Source: Myxococcales bacterium (GTDB lineage: Bacteria; Myxococcota_A; Polyangia; Haliangiales; Haliangiaceae). From it: DNA of 64,000 nucleotides. The position numbers and the translations under genes were made by a program. Below are positions 16,278 to 24,725 of the stretch, one piece after another (position 1 is the stretch's first letter; every line of letters begins with the position of its first letter). The DNA is taken from assembly GCA_028287115.1 (NCBI GenBank), contig JAQBQF010000051.1, forward strand, positions 27,536 through 91,535, in the 5' to 3' direction. The notes beneath the pieces were generated by a model. It was not told where the DNA came from. It saw nothing but the letters and a program-made list of their open reading frames with translations, and made no database searches.

Positions 16278-19058
16278 CTAGAACGCGCGGTGAATTCCGA
16301 GCGTAACGGACAGCGGTGTCTGGTAGGCGGCGGGGACGCTGAACCCAGCTCGGCGCGTCGGAGCCGTGCCGCCGGACGTCTTCAAGAACACGAGATCCTC
16401 GAGGGAGCCGCCGTCGATCGGGGAGACCGGCCCGATCGTGTAGAGCTCGTCGAGATTGGTCGGCTCCCGGCGGTCGAACAGGTTGAACACGTCCAGCGTG
16501 AGGTCGAAGGTCCGAATTTTGGCCGCCAGCCGGACATTGGCCTGCGTCACCAGCGGATTTCGACCGGCGGAACCCCGCGGAATCAAATACTCAATTCCGA
16601 GATCCGTGCTCGCGAGGACGTTGCGCGGTCGCCCACTTCCTACCGTTAGACGCGTGGTGACGGCGAGATTCACTGATCCAAGAGTTCCGCGACGTTCGGC
16701 TTCGAGAAAGAACCGATGTCCGATGTCGGTGGGCAGCGGGCCGAGCGCGTTGATCGGCCTGACATCGTAATCGCTGCCGGCGTAGAGCACCGCGCCCTGT
16801 CTCGGATCGAAGGCGCCCGTCCACGTTCCAATCGTCTGACCATAGAGATAGCCCATGCGCAACGCGAGCTGCGCGGTCGGTGCGGTCGCCAACTCGAACG
16901 CGAACAGACCGGTGTCGCGCGTTGCGGGGATGTCGCCGTTGCGGCCGGGATTATCGAAGCCATCGACCGTCGTGTCGAGCCCGCGCCGAAGCCAGCGTCC
17001 CTGCAGCCAGGTCTTGATGCTGACCGCGCGCGCGAGAGCGAATTCGGCGCCGAGAGTCAGCTCGTCTTGTGCGAGCGGTTCGACGCCCGGCACCACGCGC
17101 AGCGGCAAGCCGGTGTCGATCGCGCGACCCTTGCCGAACGACGACGTGATGTCGTCCGCGATTCGTGCGCCCGGCAAGATCGTCGCGCCGAGGCCGGCGG
17201 GCAGCATCGCAAAGTTGCGCCCCATGCTCGTCCACACGCGCGAACGGCCATTGCCGATCGGATCCCAGGTGATGCCGAGCCGCGGCGCGAGCTCGTTCGA
17301 GAAGTGCAGCGCGGGTCCGACCCACATGAGCTCCCAGCGCAAGCCACCGTCGACGGAGATGTTCGAAGCGGCGGCCCACGTGTCCTCGATGTACGCGGCG
17401 GTGTAGCGCGTCCGAAAACTGAGGACCGATCGATCGACGTACGTGCACGGCAGCATCGGATCGCTCGGACATGCAGTGGCCGCGTCGATGAAGCGGCGCT
17501 CCGACATGTGCCCGGGAAACAAGCTTCGGATCTGCTCGCCGCCGGTGAAGTGGGTCTCCGTGACGAGGCGCGTGTCTTCTCCGGTGACGCCGGCACGGAG
17601 CACGTTGACGCCGAACCGGTGCGCGACATCGGCCGTGATCGAGGGCCGATCCGCGGTCGAGTCGACGAGCGCGCCCGCGCCGCCGCTCGCGAACCAGCCG
17701 CTCGGGACCGGGCAATTCGTCATCCCGGGATACGGATCGCTCGCAACCTCGTCGGCGCAGAGGGCGGCGAGCGTTGGATCCTCGGAGAGCGTCGCAGGTA
17801 CGTACGCGGTCAGCACCTGCGGAATGTTCGCCGCGGCAGGATCGTGCGCGGAGTCGCTTCGCGTCGAGCGGTGCCACGCGAGCTGAACGCGAGCGCGCGT
17901 GTCGTGCCAGGTCCCGCGCCACGTGGCGATCGCATCACCGACGAACGACGTGCGATCGACCGCTCCCGCTTGCAGCGTCGCATTGGCGAGCGAGTACACC
18001 TCGTTGTTCGCCGTGCCGATCAGCGTCAGCTCGAGATGATGAGGACCTCGATCGAGTCCGAGCCGCGCCATCGCGGGGACTGCCCACGTCCATGCACGGC
18101 GCTTGTCGATCTGTGTCCCTTCCGTGTCGACGACACCCGGCAAGCCGTCTGGGACCATGTCGTGATCGCGATCGACGAGCCGTGCCGCGGTCCACGTGAA
18201 GTCGACCGCGTGCAGCGACGGGGCGATCCCAGCGACGTACCACGCGTGGCCGCCGAACACGGATCCGAGCGGCCCGGTCGCGACGAGCGAGGCACTGCCA
18301 TCCGGCCCACCGTCGGCGATCACGTTCCGGACGGTGTAGGTCGCCGGGAGGATCGGCCGATGCCGGCCCGACGTGTTCCACGATCCGAATGCACGCACCT
18401 CGAGCTCGTGATGCTCGGTGCCACGCCGCAACCGTGCATCGATCGTTCCGCCGGTGCTCGTCCGATCGCGCGCGGCAAATCCGCCCGCGGTCACGAACAG
18501 ACCGTCGAGAAACACCAGCGGAACGCGCGTATCGACGCCGCCGGTGCGCGGGTTATCGGCGGGCGCACCGTCGACCGTCCAGCGATTCTCGAGACCGTTC
18601 GCGCCGGCGAAGAAAACCCCGGCTTCATCGCGGCTCGCGCCGAGTGCGTAGTGCGCGACCGCGTCGTGCGTTGCATCCGCGACCGGCAAGCCGAGCAGGT
18701 ACGAAGCCGGAAGCCAGGTCGAGAGCGCGTACGGCACCGGGTCCGCGAGTGGATCGGTTGCGAGCGCACAACCGAACACCAGCCCCTCGCTGCAATCGAG
18801 CGGCGCTTCGTCCGTGTGCTTCTTGCCGAGCCCGAACACGTCGCGCGGATCCGTGTGCTTGTCGTCGGTGTGCTTCTTGCCGAGCCCGAACACATCGCGC
18901 GGATCGGGTTTGTCGTCGGCCTGCGCCGCGCCAACGTTAAAGATCAGCGCGAGCAGAACCCAGATCGGAACGATGCTCCAGTGCGGAGGCGCCAGCGGAC
19001 GCTGGCTTGCTCGCGGAACGGCGGTGCGATGCGTCGCCGACCGTGGCTGCCCTGGCAC
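16278..19058 (-). CDS. TonB-dependent receptor-like outer-membrane protein
   Basis: 926 residues ending in Phe, as outer-membrane barrels do. A signal peptide (WVLLALIFNVGAAQA) is preceded by an unusual 27-residue Arg/Pro-rich extension. The mature N-terminus carries a duplicated DPRDVFGLGKKHTD peptide. A plug-like region follows (ENRWTVDGAPADN, VPLVFLDGLFVTAGGF), then a long barrel with repeated Tyr/Arg-containing strands and late motifs LDVFNLFDRREPTN and GRNPLVTQANVRL typical of TonB-dependent transporters. I see no clear TonB box. GTG 19058 is the only good start upstream of the signal peptide, but the extension overlaps a dispersed repeat at 18991. Cargo unknown; no transporter partners are adjacent. 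Confidence 0.8.
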   Translation of the reverse strand: MPGQPRSATHRTAVPRASQRPLAPPHWSIVPIWVLLALIFNVGAAQADDKPDPRDVFGLGKKHTDDKHTDPRDVFGLGKKHTDEAPLDCSEGLVFGCALATDPLADPVPYALSTWLPASYLLGLPVADATHDAVAHYALGASRDEAGVFFAGANGLENRWTVDGAPADNPRTGGVDTRVPLVFLDGLFVTAGGFAARDRTSTGGTIDARLRRGTEHHELEVRAFGSWNTSGRHRPILPATYTVRNVIADGGPDGSASLVATGPLGSVFGGHAWYVAGIAPSLHAVDFTWTAARLVDRDHDMVPDGLPGVVDTEGTQIDKRRAWTWAVPAMARLGLDRGPHHLELTLIGTANNEVYSLANATLQAGAVDRTSFVGDAIATWRGTWHDTRARVQLAWHRSTRSDSAHDPAAANIPQVLTAYVPATLSEDPTLAALCADEVASDPYPGMTNCPVPSGWFASGGAGALVDSTADRPSITADVAHRFGVNVLRAGVTGEDTRLVTETHFTGGEQIRSLFPGHMSERRFIDAATACPSDPMLPCTYVDRSVLSFRTRYTAAYIEDTWAAASNISVDGGLRWELMWVGPALHFSNELAPRLGITWDPIGNGRSRVWTSMGRNFAMLPAGLGATILPGARIADDITSSFGKGRAIDTGLPLRVVPGVEPLAQDELTLGAEFALARAVSIKTWLQGRWLRRGLDTTVDGFDNPGRNGDIPATRDTGLFAFELATAPTAQLALRMGYLYGQTIGTWTGAFDPRQGAVLYAGSDYDVRPINALGPLPTDIGHRFFLEAERRGTLGSVNLAVTTRLTVGSGRPRNVLASTDLGIEYLIPRGSAGRNPLVTQANVRLAAKIRTFDLTLDVFNLFDRREPTNLDELYTIGPVSPIDGGSLEDLVFLKTSGGTAPTRRAGFSVPAAYQTPLSVTLGIHRAF
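18816..18905. repeat. Tandem in-frame duplication (54-bp period) in the TonB receptor gene
   Basis: Two 36-bp copies (18816-18851 and 18870-18905) differ at one base and are offset by 54 bp (18 codons). They encode DPRDVFGLGKKHTD twice just after the signal peptide. The near identity suggests a recent duplication. Confidence 0.9.
18991..19006. repeat. Core of dispersed palindromic repeat (copy in TonB receptor 5' region)
   Basis: GCCAGCGGACGCTGGC is a near-perfect palindrome. Read on the minus strand it equals the 16-bp core of the copy at 63874-63889, and the flanks (TTGCTCG against TCGCTCC) are also similar. It is translated as RASQRPLAPP upstream of the signal peptide. Confidence 0.6.
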
Positions 19059-19104
19059 CCGGCGACGCTAACCTATTTCGTCGAGGGGCGCGGGGCGCAA
19101 TCGC

Positions 19105-19509
19105 TCAATGATCGTGGTCGCAGCCCGGGCCGTGCTCGTGATCATGCTCGTGCGCATGCTCGGCGATCTCTTGCTTGACCTTGTCCATGTCGAGCTTCTT
19201 GGCTTGGCTCACGAGCTCTTCGAGCGCGGCGGGCGGAAGCGCTCCGGACTCGCGGAACAGCAGCACGCCATCGCGGAATAGCATCAGGGTCGGGATCGCC
19301 GAGATCCCAGCGGCGCCGGCGAGCTCTTGCTGAGCTTCGGTGTCGATCTTGCCGAACACGACATCCGTGTGAGCGTCAGATGCCTTCTCGAACACGGGTG
19401 CGAACTGGCGACACGGCCCACACCACTCCGCCCAGAAATCCAGGAGGACGATGCCCTGCTTCTCGATGGTGTCCTTGAAATTATCAGCGGTGATCTCGAC
19501 GGTAGACAT
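19105..19509 (-). CDS. Thioredoxin with histidine-rich C-terminal tail
   Basis: 134 residues from the ATG at 19509, which has a strong AGGAGAGG Shine-Dalgarno; the frame remains open upstream but that is not needed. A full thioredoxin fold carries the active site WCGPC at 29-33 and the cis-Pro loop ISAIPTLMLF. It would act in the cytoplasm as a disulfide reductase, as there is no signal peptide. The unusual part is the last 17 residues, HAHEHDHEHGPGCDHDH, a likely Zn/Ni/Cu-binding tail with its own Cys. It is divergent from the rhomboid gene; about 146 bp separates them and contains three 12-bp repeats. Confidence 0.93.
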   Translation of the reverse strand: MSTVEITADNFKDTIEKQGIVLLDFWAEWCGPCRQFAPVFEKASDAHTDVVFGKIDTEAQQELAGAAGISAIPTLMLFRDGVLLFRESGALPPAALEELVSQAKKLDMDKVKQEIAEHAHEHDHEHGPGCDHDH

Positions 19510-19599
19510 GGCCTCTCCTGCGTTTCTAGGACCTTGGATCGCGGTCGCGAGAACGGCAAGCGAGGGTACGAGGAATCGGGTGCCTCCGATCACGGAAGG

Positions 19600-19635
19600 G
19601 TGGTTGAAGGAGTGGTTGAAAGAGTGGTTCCGGAT
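19600..19635. repeat. Three 12-bp tandem repeats between thioredoxin and rhomboid genes
   Basis: GTGGTTGAAGGA, GTGGTTGAAAGA and GTGGTTCCGGAT follow each other directly, ending 20 bp before the rhomboid GTG start. One turn of DNA plus about 1.5 bp per unit could fit a regulator bound side by side; no regulator is identified. Confidence 0.6.
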
Positions 19636-19655
19636 CGACGTGCTAGCCTTGACCG

Positions 19656-20282
19656 GTGGCGAAGCTACGGATCACTTACAACGCGCCCGTCGTCCTGACG
19701 TTCACGATCGCGGCGCTCGCCGTGTTCATCGTCTTGAGTGTCACGTCATCCATGGACGTGGCGAAGTGGTTCGCCGCCGCGCCGCAGCTCGAGGGCACCC
19801 GGAGCTACGCCGGGCTGTTCACCCACATCCTCGGTCACGCGAGCTGGGAGCATCTGCTCGGCAACTTCATGCTGATCTTGCTGCTCGGGCCGATCCTCGA
19901 AGAGCGGCACGGCTCGTTCAACCTGCTCGTGATGATCTTGATTACCGCGCTCGTCACGGGGCTCGCGAACCTGGTGTTCTCGAGCAGCTACCTGGTGGGC
20001 GCGAGCGGCATCGTGTTCATGATGATCTTGCTCGCCTCGATGGCGAATATTCGAGGCGGCGAGATTCCACTGACGTTCATCGCCGTCGCGATCATCTACA
20101 TGGGTGGTGAGATCGTCCACTCGTTCCGATCGGATGGCATCTCGCACATGGCACACCTCGTCGGTGGCGCGGTCGGCGCGGCGTTCGGCTTCTTCGGGGC
20201 ACGCCCGAAACGCGCCGCAGCGGTCGACCTCGCCAAGCCCAAGAAGCCGGGCGAGGTCACGAAGCTCAAGCTCCCGGCTTAG
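19656..20282 (+). CDS. Rhomboid-family intramembrane serine protease
   Basis: 208 residues from a GTG start. It has six hydrophobic helices. The family signature HASWEHLLGN lies at 61-70 (an HxxxN-type motif), the catalytic serine motif GASG at 115-118 with Ser117, and the histidine in SHMAHLVGG (His167) on the last helix. It should cleave membrane-anchored substrates in the inner membrane. The C-terminal 30 residues are cytosolic and Lys/Pro-rich. Substrates unknown. The gene is convergent with the SDR gene and is followed by a strong hairpin at 20301-20352. Confidence 0.92.
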   Translation: MAKLRITYNAPVVLTFTIAALAVFIVLSVTSSMDVAKWFAAAPQLEGTRSYAGLFTHILGHASWEHLLGNFMLILLLGPILEERHGSFNLLVMILITALVTGLANLVFSSSYLVGASGIVFMMILLASMANIRGGEIPLTFIAVAIIYMGGEIVHSFRSDGISHMAHLVGGAVGAAFGFFGARPKRAAAVDLAKPKKPGEVTKLKLPA

Positions 20283-20300
20283 ACAAAGCTAAGTACAGGT

Positions 20301-20352
20301 CCCCAGAAGTTGGTGGCAAGCTCGTCGCACAGGTGATCACCAACTTGCGGGG
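20301..20352. terminator. Hairpin between convergent genes, probable bidirectional terminator
   Basis: A 9-bp perfect stem AAGTTGGTG (20307-20315) / CACCAACTT (20338-20346), extended after a 2-bp mismatch by CCCC (20301-20304) / GGGG (20349-20352); the inner loop is 22 nt. It has no long T tract, but its position in the 78-bp gap between two gene ends fits a two-way terminator. Confidence 0.5.
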
Positions 20353-20360
20353 AGCTCTAC

Positions 20361-21179
20361 TCAGACGAAGAAATCCGGCAACAGCTTCGCGCTCGGATCC
20401 ATCGCGTATTCGCTGAGGTCGGTCTTGCCCGTCGAGGCGAGCACTTCATCGTCGACGAAGAAGTTGCCGGTGCACTCCTTCGAGGGCCGATTGAAGATCA
20501 CGTACGCGGCATCGGCGATGATCTCTGGCTTCCGCGAGCCCTTCATCACCTGATCGCCGCCGAGCAGATTCTTGATCGCCGAGGTCGCGATCGTCGTGCG
20601 CGGCCACAGCGCGTTGAACGCGATGCCGGCGCTCTTGTACTCGCCCGCCATGCCGAGCACGCACATGCTCATGCCGAACTTCGCCATCGTGTATGCGGTG
20701 TGCGGCGCGAACCACCGCGTCTCCATGTTGAGCGGCGGCGACAGGTTCAACACGTGTGGATTCGCCGCCTTCTTGAGGTGCGGGATGCACAGCTTGCTGA
20801 CGAGGAATGTCCCGCGCGTGTTGATGCCGTGCATGAGGTCGTAACGCTTCATGTCCGTCATCTCGGTGCCCGTGAGGCTGATCGCGCTCGCGTTGTTGAC
20901 GACGATGTCGATGCCGCCGAACGTCTCGACCGTCTTCGCGACCGCCGCGGCAACTTGCTCTTCGAAGCGGATGTCGGTCATCACGGGAAGCGCTTTGCCG
21001 CCGGCTGCCTCGATCTCTTTGGCGGCCGTGAAGATCGTGCCGGGCAGCTTCGGATTCGGCTCGGAGGTCTTCGCGATGATCGCGACATTGGCACCGTCAC
21101 GTGCGGCTCGCAGGCCGATCGCGAGGCCAATGCCACGGCTCGCGCCGGTGATGAACAGGGTCTTTCCGCGCAAGGACAT
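20361..21179 (-). CDS. Short-chain dehydrogenase, HSDL2-like
   Basis: 272 residues. NAD(P)-binding TGASRGIG at 11-18, NNAS in the core and the catalytic YTMAK motif are intact. The insertion between the first beta-alpha unit and the core (TSEPNPKLPGTIFTAAKEIE) and the segment NLSPPLNMETRW are characteristic of the HSDL2 (hydroxysteroid dehydrogenase-like 2) subgroup. These are probably fatty-acyl or lipid dehydrogenases; the actual substrate is unknown. The sterol carrier domain found in animal HSDL2 is absent. It lies 66 bp beyond the 21246-24964 gene chain on the same strand. Confidence 0.88.
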   Translation of the reverse strand: MSLRGKTLFITGASRGIGLAIGLRAARDGANVAIIAKTSEPNPKLPGTIFTAAKEIEAAGGKALPVMTDIRFEEQVAAAVAKTVETFGGIDIVVNNASAISLTGTEMTDMKRYDLMHGINTRGTFLVSKLCIPHLKKAANPHVLNLSPPLNMETRWFAPHTAYTMAKFGMSMCVLGMAGEYKSAGIAFNALWPRTTIATSAIKNLLGGDQVMKGSRKPEIIADAAYVIFNRPSKECTGNFFVDDEVLASTGKTDLSEYAMDPSAKLLPDFFV

Positions 21180-21245
21180 GCCGCGGAGCCTATAACGTAA
21201 ATGGCGAACCGGCCGGCCTCCGCAAACGAAAATCGCCGTCGAGAA

Positions 21246-21842
21246 TCAGTACTGGTCGGGATCCATCGAATCGGCCAGCAGATCGGGATCGACCGGCCGG
21301 TTGATCTTCGCGAGCATCTGGTTTGCGACGATGCCCATCACCGCACCACCCGCGAACACCCAGAAGCTGAGCCCGACGCCGACGTAGCCGGGTGGCCCCG
21401 GCTTCGTCGCGATGAACACCATGCCCGTGATCAGGAGTGCCATGATCGCGAGGAGGCCGACCGTCGTCGGAGCCATCGGAAGATCCGGTGTCTTCTTCGC
21501 GAGCGCGAATGCCGCCGCGGCGAGCAGGCCCAACGCGCCGACGAAACACTCGATGAACGTCGCCAAGCCCATCGGCACGAAGGCACCCGAGGTCTGTTGT
21601 GCCGTGGTCTCCGTGTCCTGGTGAAACTCCTCGATCAGCTCTTTGTTCGTGAGCTCGGAGCAGCCGGCCGACCCGGTGCCGACGATGCACGACGAGCTCG
21701 AACGCAGACCGATCGCGCGCTCTTCGACGGGGTTGTTGTTGACGAGCCACTGCCTGGTCAGCGCGGCGTAGATCAAACAAGCGGAGGCGGCGAGCGCGAG
21801 CGCGACGGCCGTCATGCGATTCGGTATTGGCGTCGCGGTCAT
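21246..21842 (-). CDS. Four-helix membrane protein of unknown function, last gene of the AAA+ operon
   Basis: 198 residues with hydrophobic segments near residues 12-30, 90-112, 125-145 and 153-172. Between helices 1 and 2 lies a loop of about 60 residues with two cysteines (SSSCIVGTGSAGCSELTNKE) that is probably extracytoplasmic. The C-terminus (NRPVDPDLLADSMDPDQY) is acidic. The ATG overlaps the AAA+ gene stop by 4 bp (ATGA), which argues for coupled translation. No family recognised. It could anchor or report to the ATPase (inference from coupling only). Confidence 0.8.
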   Translation of the reverse strand: MTATPIPNRMTAVALALAASACLIYAALTRQWLVNNNPVEERAIGLRSSSSCIVGTGSAGCSELTNKELIEEFHQDTETTAQQTSGAFVPMGLATFIECFVGALGLLAAAAFALAKKTPDLPMAPTTVGLLAIMALLITGMVFIATKPGPPGYVGVGLSFWVFAGGAVMGIVANQMLAKINRPVDPDLLADSMDPDQY

Positions 21843-23905
21843 AGGTTCCCCGGGAGCTGTGGCATCACCTTACCCATCTCGATGTACTCGTGATGTGCGC
21901 CGATCCACAAGTCTTCCGCAACCATCGCACGGCCCGCGCGGGCGGCAACGACGGCTGCGCGAACGACCGCATTCTTGATGTAGCCGCCGGTCATCTCGAA
22001 CCGCTCGGCCAGGGCGCGGAAATCGACGCGCTCGTGGAGGTTCGTCGCCGGCGGGAGCAATTGCCGCCACAGCTTCTCGCGCTCGTCGACCTCGGGCTCC
22101 GGAAACCGAATCCGGAAGTTGAGGCGGCGCTGCAACGCGGGATCGATCGAGGCTTCCGCGTTCGTCGTGAGGACGCTCACGCCGTCGAACGTCTCCATCC
22201 GCTGCAAGATGTAGTTGACCTCGAGGTTCGCGAAGCGATCTTGCGCGGTCTTGAGCTCGGTCCGCTTGCCGAACAGGGAGTCGGCCTCGTCGAACAGCAG
22301 CATCGCGTGCGCGTCCTGGGCTTCGTCGAAGATCTTGCCGAGGTTCTTCTCGGTCTCACCGACGTACTTCGAGACCACGGCCGACAGATCGATCCGCACG
22401 AGCTCGAGTCCGAGCTCGGACGCGACGACCGAAGCGGCCATCGTCTTACCCGTGCCGGGCTCTCCCGAATACAAACCGGCGACGCCGCGCGAGATGCCGA
22501 GGTGGCGCTGATATCCCCAGCGCTCGAGGATCTGCGCACGCTCGCGCACCATCGAGATCATGTCGCGCAGGGTCTCGATCGTCTCCTCCGGCAACACGAG
22601 CTCGGCCATCAGCGCCTTGCGCGTGACGACCGTCCCGAACGTGCCGAGCCGCAGTGACAGGCGGCGCCCGACCGCGCCCTCGAGCGCGTCGCGATCGAGC
22701 TTGACGCCGGCGGCGACCGCGTAACGACCGGCCTCGACGACAACATCGGCGATCGCACCCGGACCGATCACGTAGCGGGCGGCGAGCTCGGCCGCGAGCT
22801 CCTTCGGACCGCGATGGGCGTCGAGTGATGCAAGCCACGCGCGTTCGCGATCGTCGAGCTCGGCGCGCGGCATCGCGACGGCGAGCTGCGGCCGTCGCAG
22901 ATCGAGGTGACCGCCGCGCCCGCTCGACGCGACGACCACCACGCCCGGCATCGCCGCGATCGCATCGGCGTGCTCCGCCGCGAGATTGCCGCTCTCGTCG
23001 TACAGCGCGTCGGCCTCGGCGAGATACGGCACCGCATCGCGCAGTCGCGCCGCTGCGAGCGCGGCTCCGAGCAGCGTCGTCTGCATCCGGCGCTCGGCGA
23101 TCAGCAGCACTGGGATCGGGATCACGATCAGCGGACGACCGAGCGCACGCGCGAGTCGATGCGCGGCGGCCCGCCGTCCCGAGCCGCGCGGTCCGCGCAA
23201 CACGACCGCGATCTCCGGCGCTGCTGCGACGCGCGCGACGAGCGCATCGAGCGCGGTGAGGACTGCTGCCGGCAGTGCGACGCCGAGATCGACGGCCGTC
23301 GTGACGAGCTCGCACGTCCCCGCAACCGGCGGTTGCAACGCGTCGTCGCCGAGGAGCCACGCGAGTGCCGACCCGGACAGCGCGATCGCTGCACCGAGCC
23401 CATCGCCGTCGATCAAGAGGATGCGACCTCGCCGCAACGCCGAACCTGACGCGATCGCCATCACCAGCGCGGCCGGCTCGATCGCGAGCACGTCGGCGCA
23501 CGTCTCGAGATACAGCGCGGGCCTGCGCCTCGGCGTCAGCGCGTGGACGATCTCGCGCGTGTCGAGATCGATCGCATAGGCGAGCGCTGCCACGAGCAAG
23601 CCTCCCGCGATCGGATCGATGCCCAGGCGAGACGTCATCACGCCGAGCCGCGTCTGCCGAGCATCGTGCGCGGCACTCGCGATCGCGCGCTCGAGCTCCG
23701 CGGCGGCCTTGCGATGCGTTCCCTGCGGCCGCAACGTCCCGCCCGCGATGCGCGCGAGCGCGGCCTCGTCGCGCAGATAGATCTGCGAGGGCACGCGCGG
23801 ATCCGCAAAGCCGGATCCGGCATCGAGCCGGCGGATCAGCGCGGCCTCGGCATGCAGCCGGACCTCCGCGATGATCGCCGCGAGCCATTGCGGCAGCTCA
23901 GCCAA
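21839..23905 (-). CDS. AAA+ ATPase resembling those of extracellular contractile injection systems
   Basis: 688 residues from a TTG at 23905 that overlaps the preceding gene by 8 bp; upstream frame is arginine-rich shadow. The C-terminal AAA+ module has Walker A GEPGTGKT (about 478-485), Walker B LLFDEAD (about 535-541), a sensor Asn in VLTTNAE and arginines in DPALQRRLNFRIRFP. Long matches such as IDLSAVVSKYVGETEKNL and FGKRTE are what I know from eCIS (Afp15/PVC-type) ATPases. The N-terminal half contains a second, degraded nucleotide site, GPRGSGRR (about 235-242). No sheath, tube, spike or baseplate gene is in the window, so this is an orphan relative. Its partners are the overlapping genes on both sides. 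Confidence 0.88.
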   Translation of the reverse strand: MAELPQWLAAIIAEVRLHAEAALIRRLDAGSGFADPRVPSQIYLRDEAALARIAGGTLRPQGTHRKAAAELERAIASAAHDARQTRLGVMTSRLGIDPIAGGLLVAALAYAIDLDTREIVHALTPRRRPALYLETCADVLAIEPAALVMAIASGSALRRGRILLIDGDGLGAAIALSGSALAWLLGDDALQPPVAGTCELVTTAVDLGVALPAAVLTALDALVARVAAAPEIAVVLRGPRGSGRRAAAHRLARALGRPLIVIPIPVLLIAERRMQTTLLGAALAAARLRDAVPYLAEADALYDESGNLAAEHADAIAAMPGVVVVASSGRGGHLDLRRPQLAVAMPRAELDDRERAWLASLDAHRGPKELAAELAARYVIGPGAIADVVVEAGRYAVAAGVKLDRDALEGAVGRRLSLRLGTFGTVVTRKALMAELVLPEETIETLRDMISMVRERAQILERWGYQRHLGISRGVAGLYSGEPGTGKTMAASVVASELGLELVRIDLSAVVSKYVGETEKNLGKIFDEAQDAHAMLLFDEADSLFGKRTELKTAQDRFANLEVNYILQRMETFDGVSVLTTNAEASIDPALQRRLNFRIRFPEPEVDEREKLWRQLLPPATNLHERVDFRALAERFEMTGGYIKNAVVRAAVVAARAGRAMVAEDLWIGAHHEYIEMGKVMPQLPGNL

Positions 23906-24725
23906 ACGGCCTCCGCCACCATGGCTTTTTCTGCTGCGCTTCGAGCTCTGCGGGATCGCCCAGCGTCGAAGGCGCCTCGGACGGCTCCGGGAGATCGGCA
24001 CCGCCGAGTGACGATCCGGGCTTCGTGATCTTCGGCTCCGGCCCCGCGAGTGTGGATCCCGGCTTGCTCGCCGCCGCGGGCTCGGGACCGGCGAGCGTCG
24101 ACGCCGGACGCGGTGCCTCTTTCAGCTCCGGTCCGAGCAGCGAGGTCGGCTTCGCGGGCGCCTTGCGCTCCGGTCCGTCGAGGCTGGTATCGCCGTCGGG
24201 CTTCGGCTTGTCACACGTGTCGCCGCCCTCGGCCTTCGCGAGCGCGTCTTTCTGACTGCCGTCGAGGAGCTCGTCTTGCGCGTCCTCGAGGCCTTTGAGA
24301 TCACGGCGCAGATCGCCGACCCGCCCGACCATCTCCTCGAACACGCCTGCGATCTCGTTGGCATCGCCCTGGGCGAGGTTGGGCTGCAACACCGCGAGCG
24401 CTTGCTCGAGCATCTCGCTGCGGTCTGTCGCATACATGAACTTGTCGAGCTCGGAGTCGCGCCCGCTGACCGCCGCTTGCAGCGCCTCGAGCGCGACGAG
24501 CTCGCGCTTCGGCAGTTGCAGCGTCTCTACGTCGAGCTGAGATTCCTCGAGGATCATCCGCATCGCGCCGAGCAGCACGCCGCGATCTGCGTTGTGGATG
24601 TCGCGAGTTTCCTCGCCCGCAATTTCGGGAAGCTCCTCGTCGTCACCCTTGTCGAGCTCGTCGCCGGACTTCTTCTCGGCGCGAACGAGCTCGGGGCCAT
24701 CGACCTCTTTATCCTCGGCCCTCAC
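23898..24725 (-). CDS. Helical protein with SSLxGPE-type repeat tail, upstream of AAA+ gene
   Basis: 275 residues from GTG 24725. An acidic N-terminus (EELPEIAGEETRD) precedes a helical domain at residues 45-160 rich in Leu/Glu heptads (RMILEESQLDVETLQLPKR). A low-complexity tail repeats a TSLxGPE / STLAGPE motif about six times and ends in KKPWWRRPFG. The repeated short motif could be a peptide recognised by the neighbouring ATPase, or a flexible linker; neither is shown. It is coupled at both ends: GTGA overlap with the 80-residue gene and an 8-bp overlap with the AAA+ gene. No family recognised. Confidence 0.82.
   Translation of the reverse strand: MRAEDKEVDGPELVRAEKKSGDELDKGDDEELPEIAGEETRDIHNADRGVLLGAMRMILEESQLDVETLQLPKRELVALEALQAAVSGRDSELDKFMYATDRSEMLEQALAVLQPNLAQGDANEIAGVFEEMVGRVGDLRRDLKGLEDAQDELLDGSQKDALAKAEGGDTCDKPKPDGDTSLDGPERKAPAKPTSLLGPELKEAPRPASTLAGPEPAAASKPGSTLAGPEPKITKPGSSLGGADLPEPSEAPSTLGDPAELEAQQKKPWWRRPFG

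Noticed and set aside
16716..19178. 820-codon plus-strand frame opposite the TonB receptor
   Set aside because: Arg-rich shadow; the minus strand has signal peptide, barrel strands and terminal Phe.
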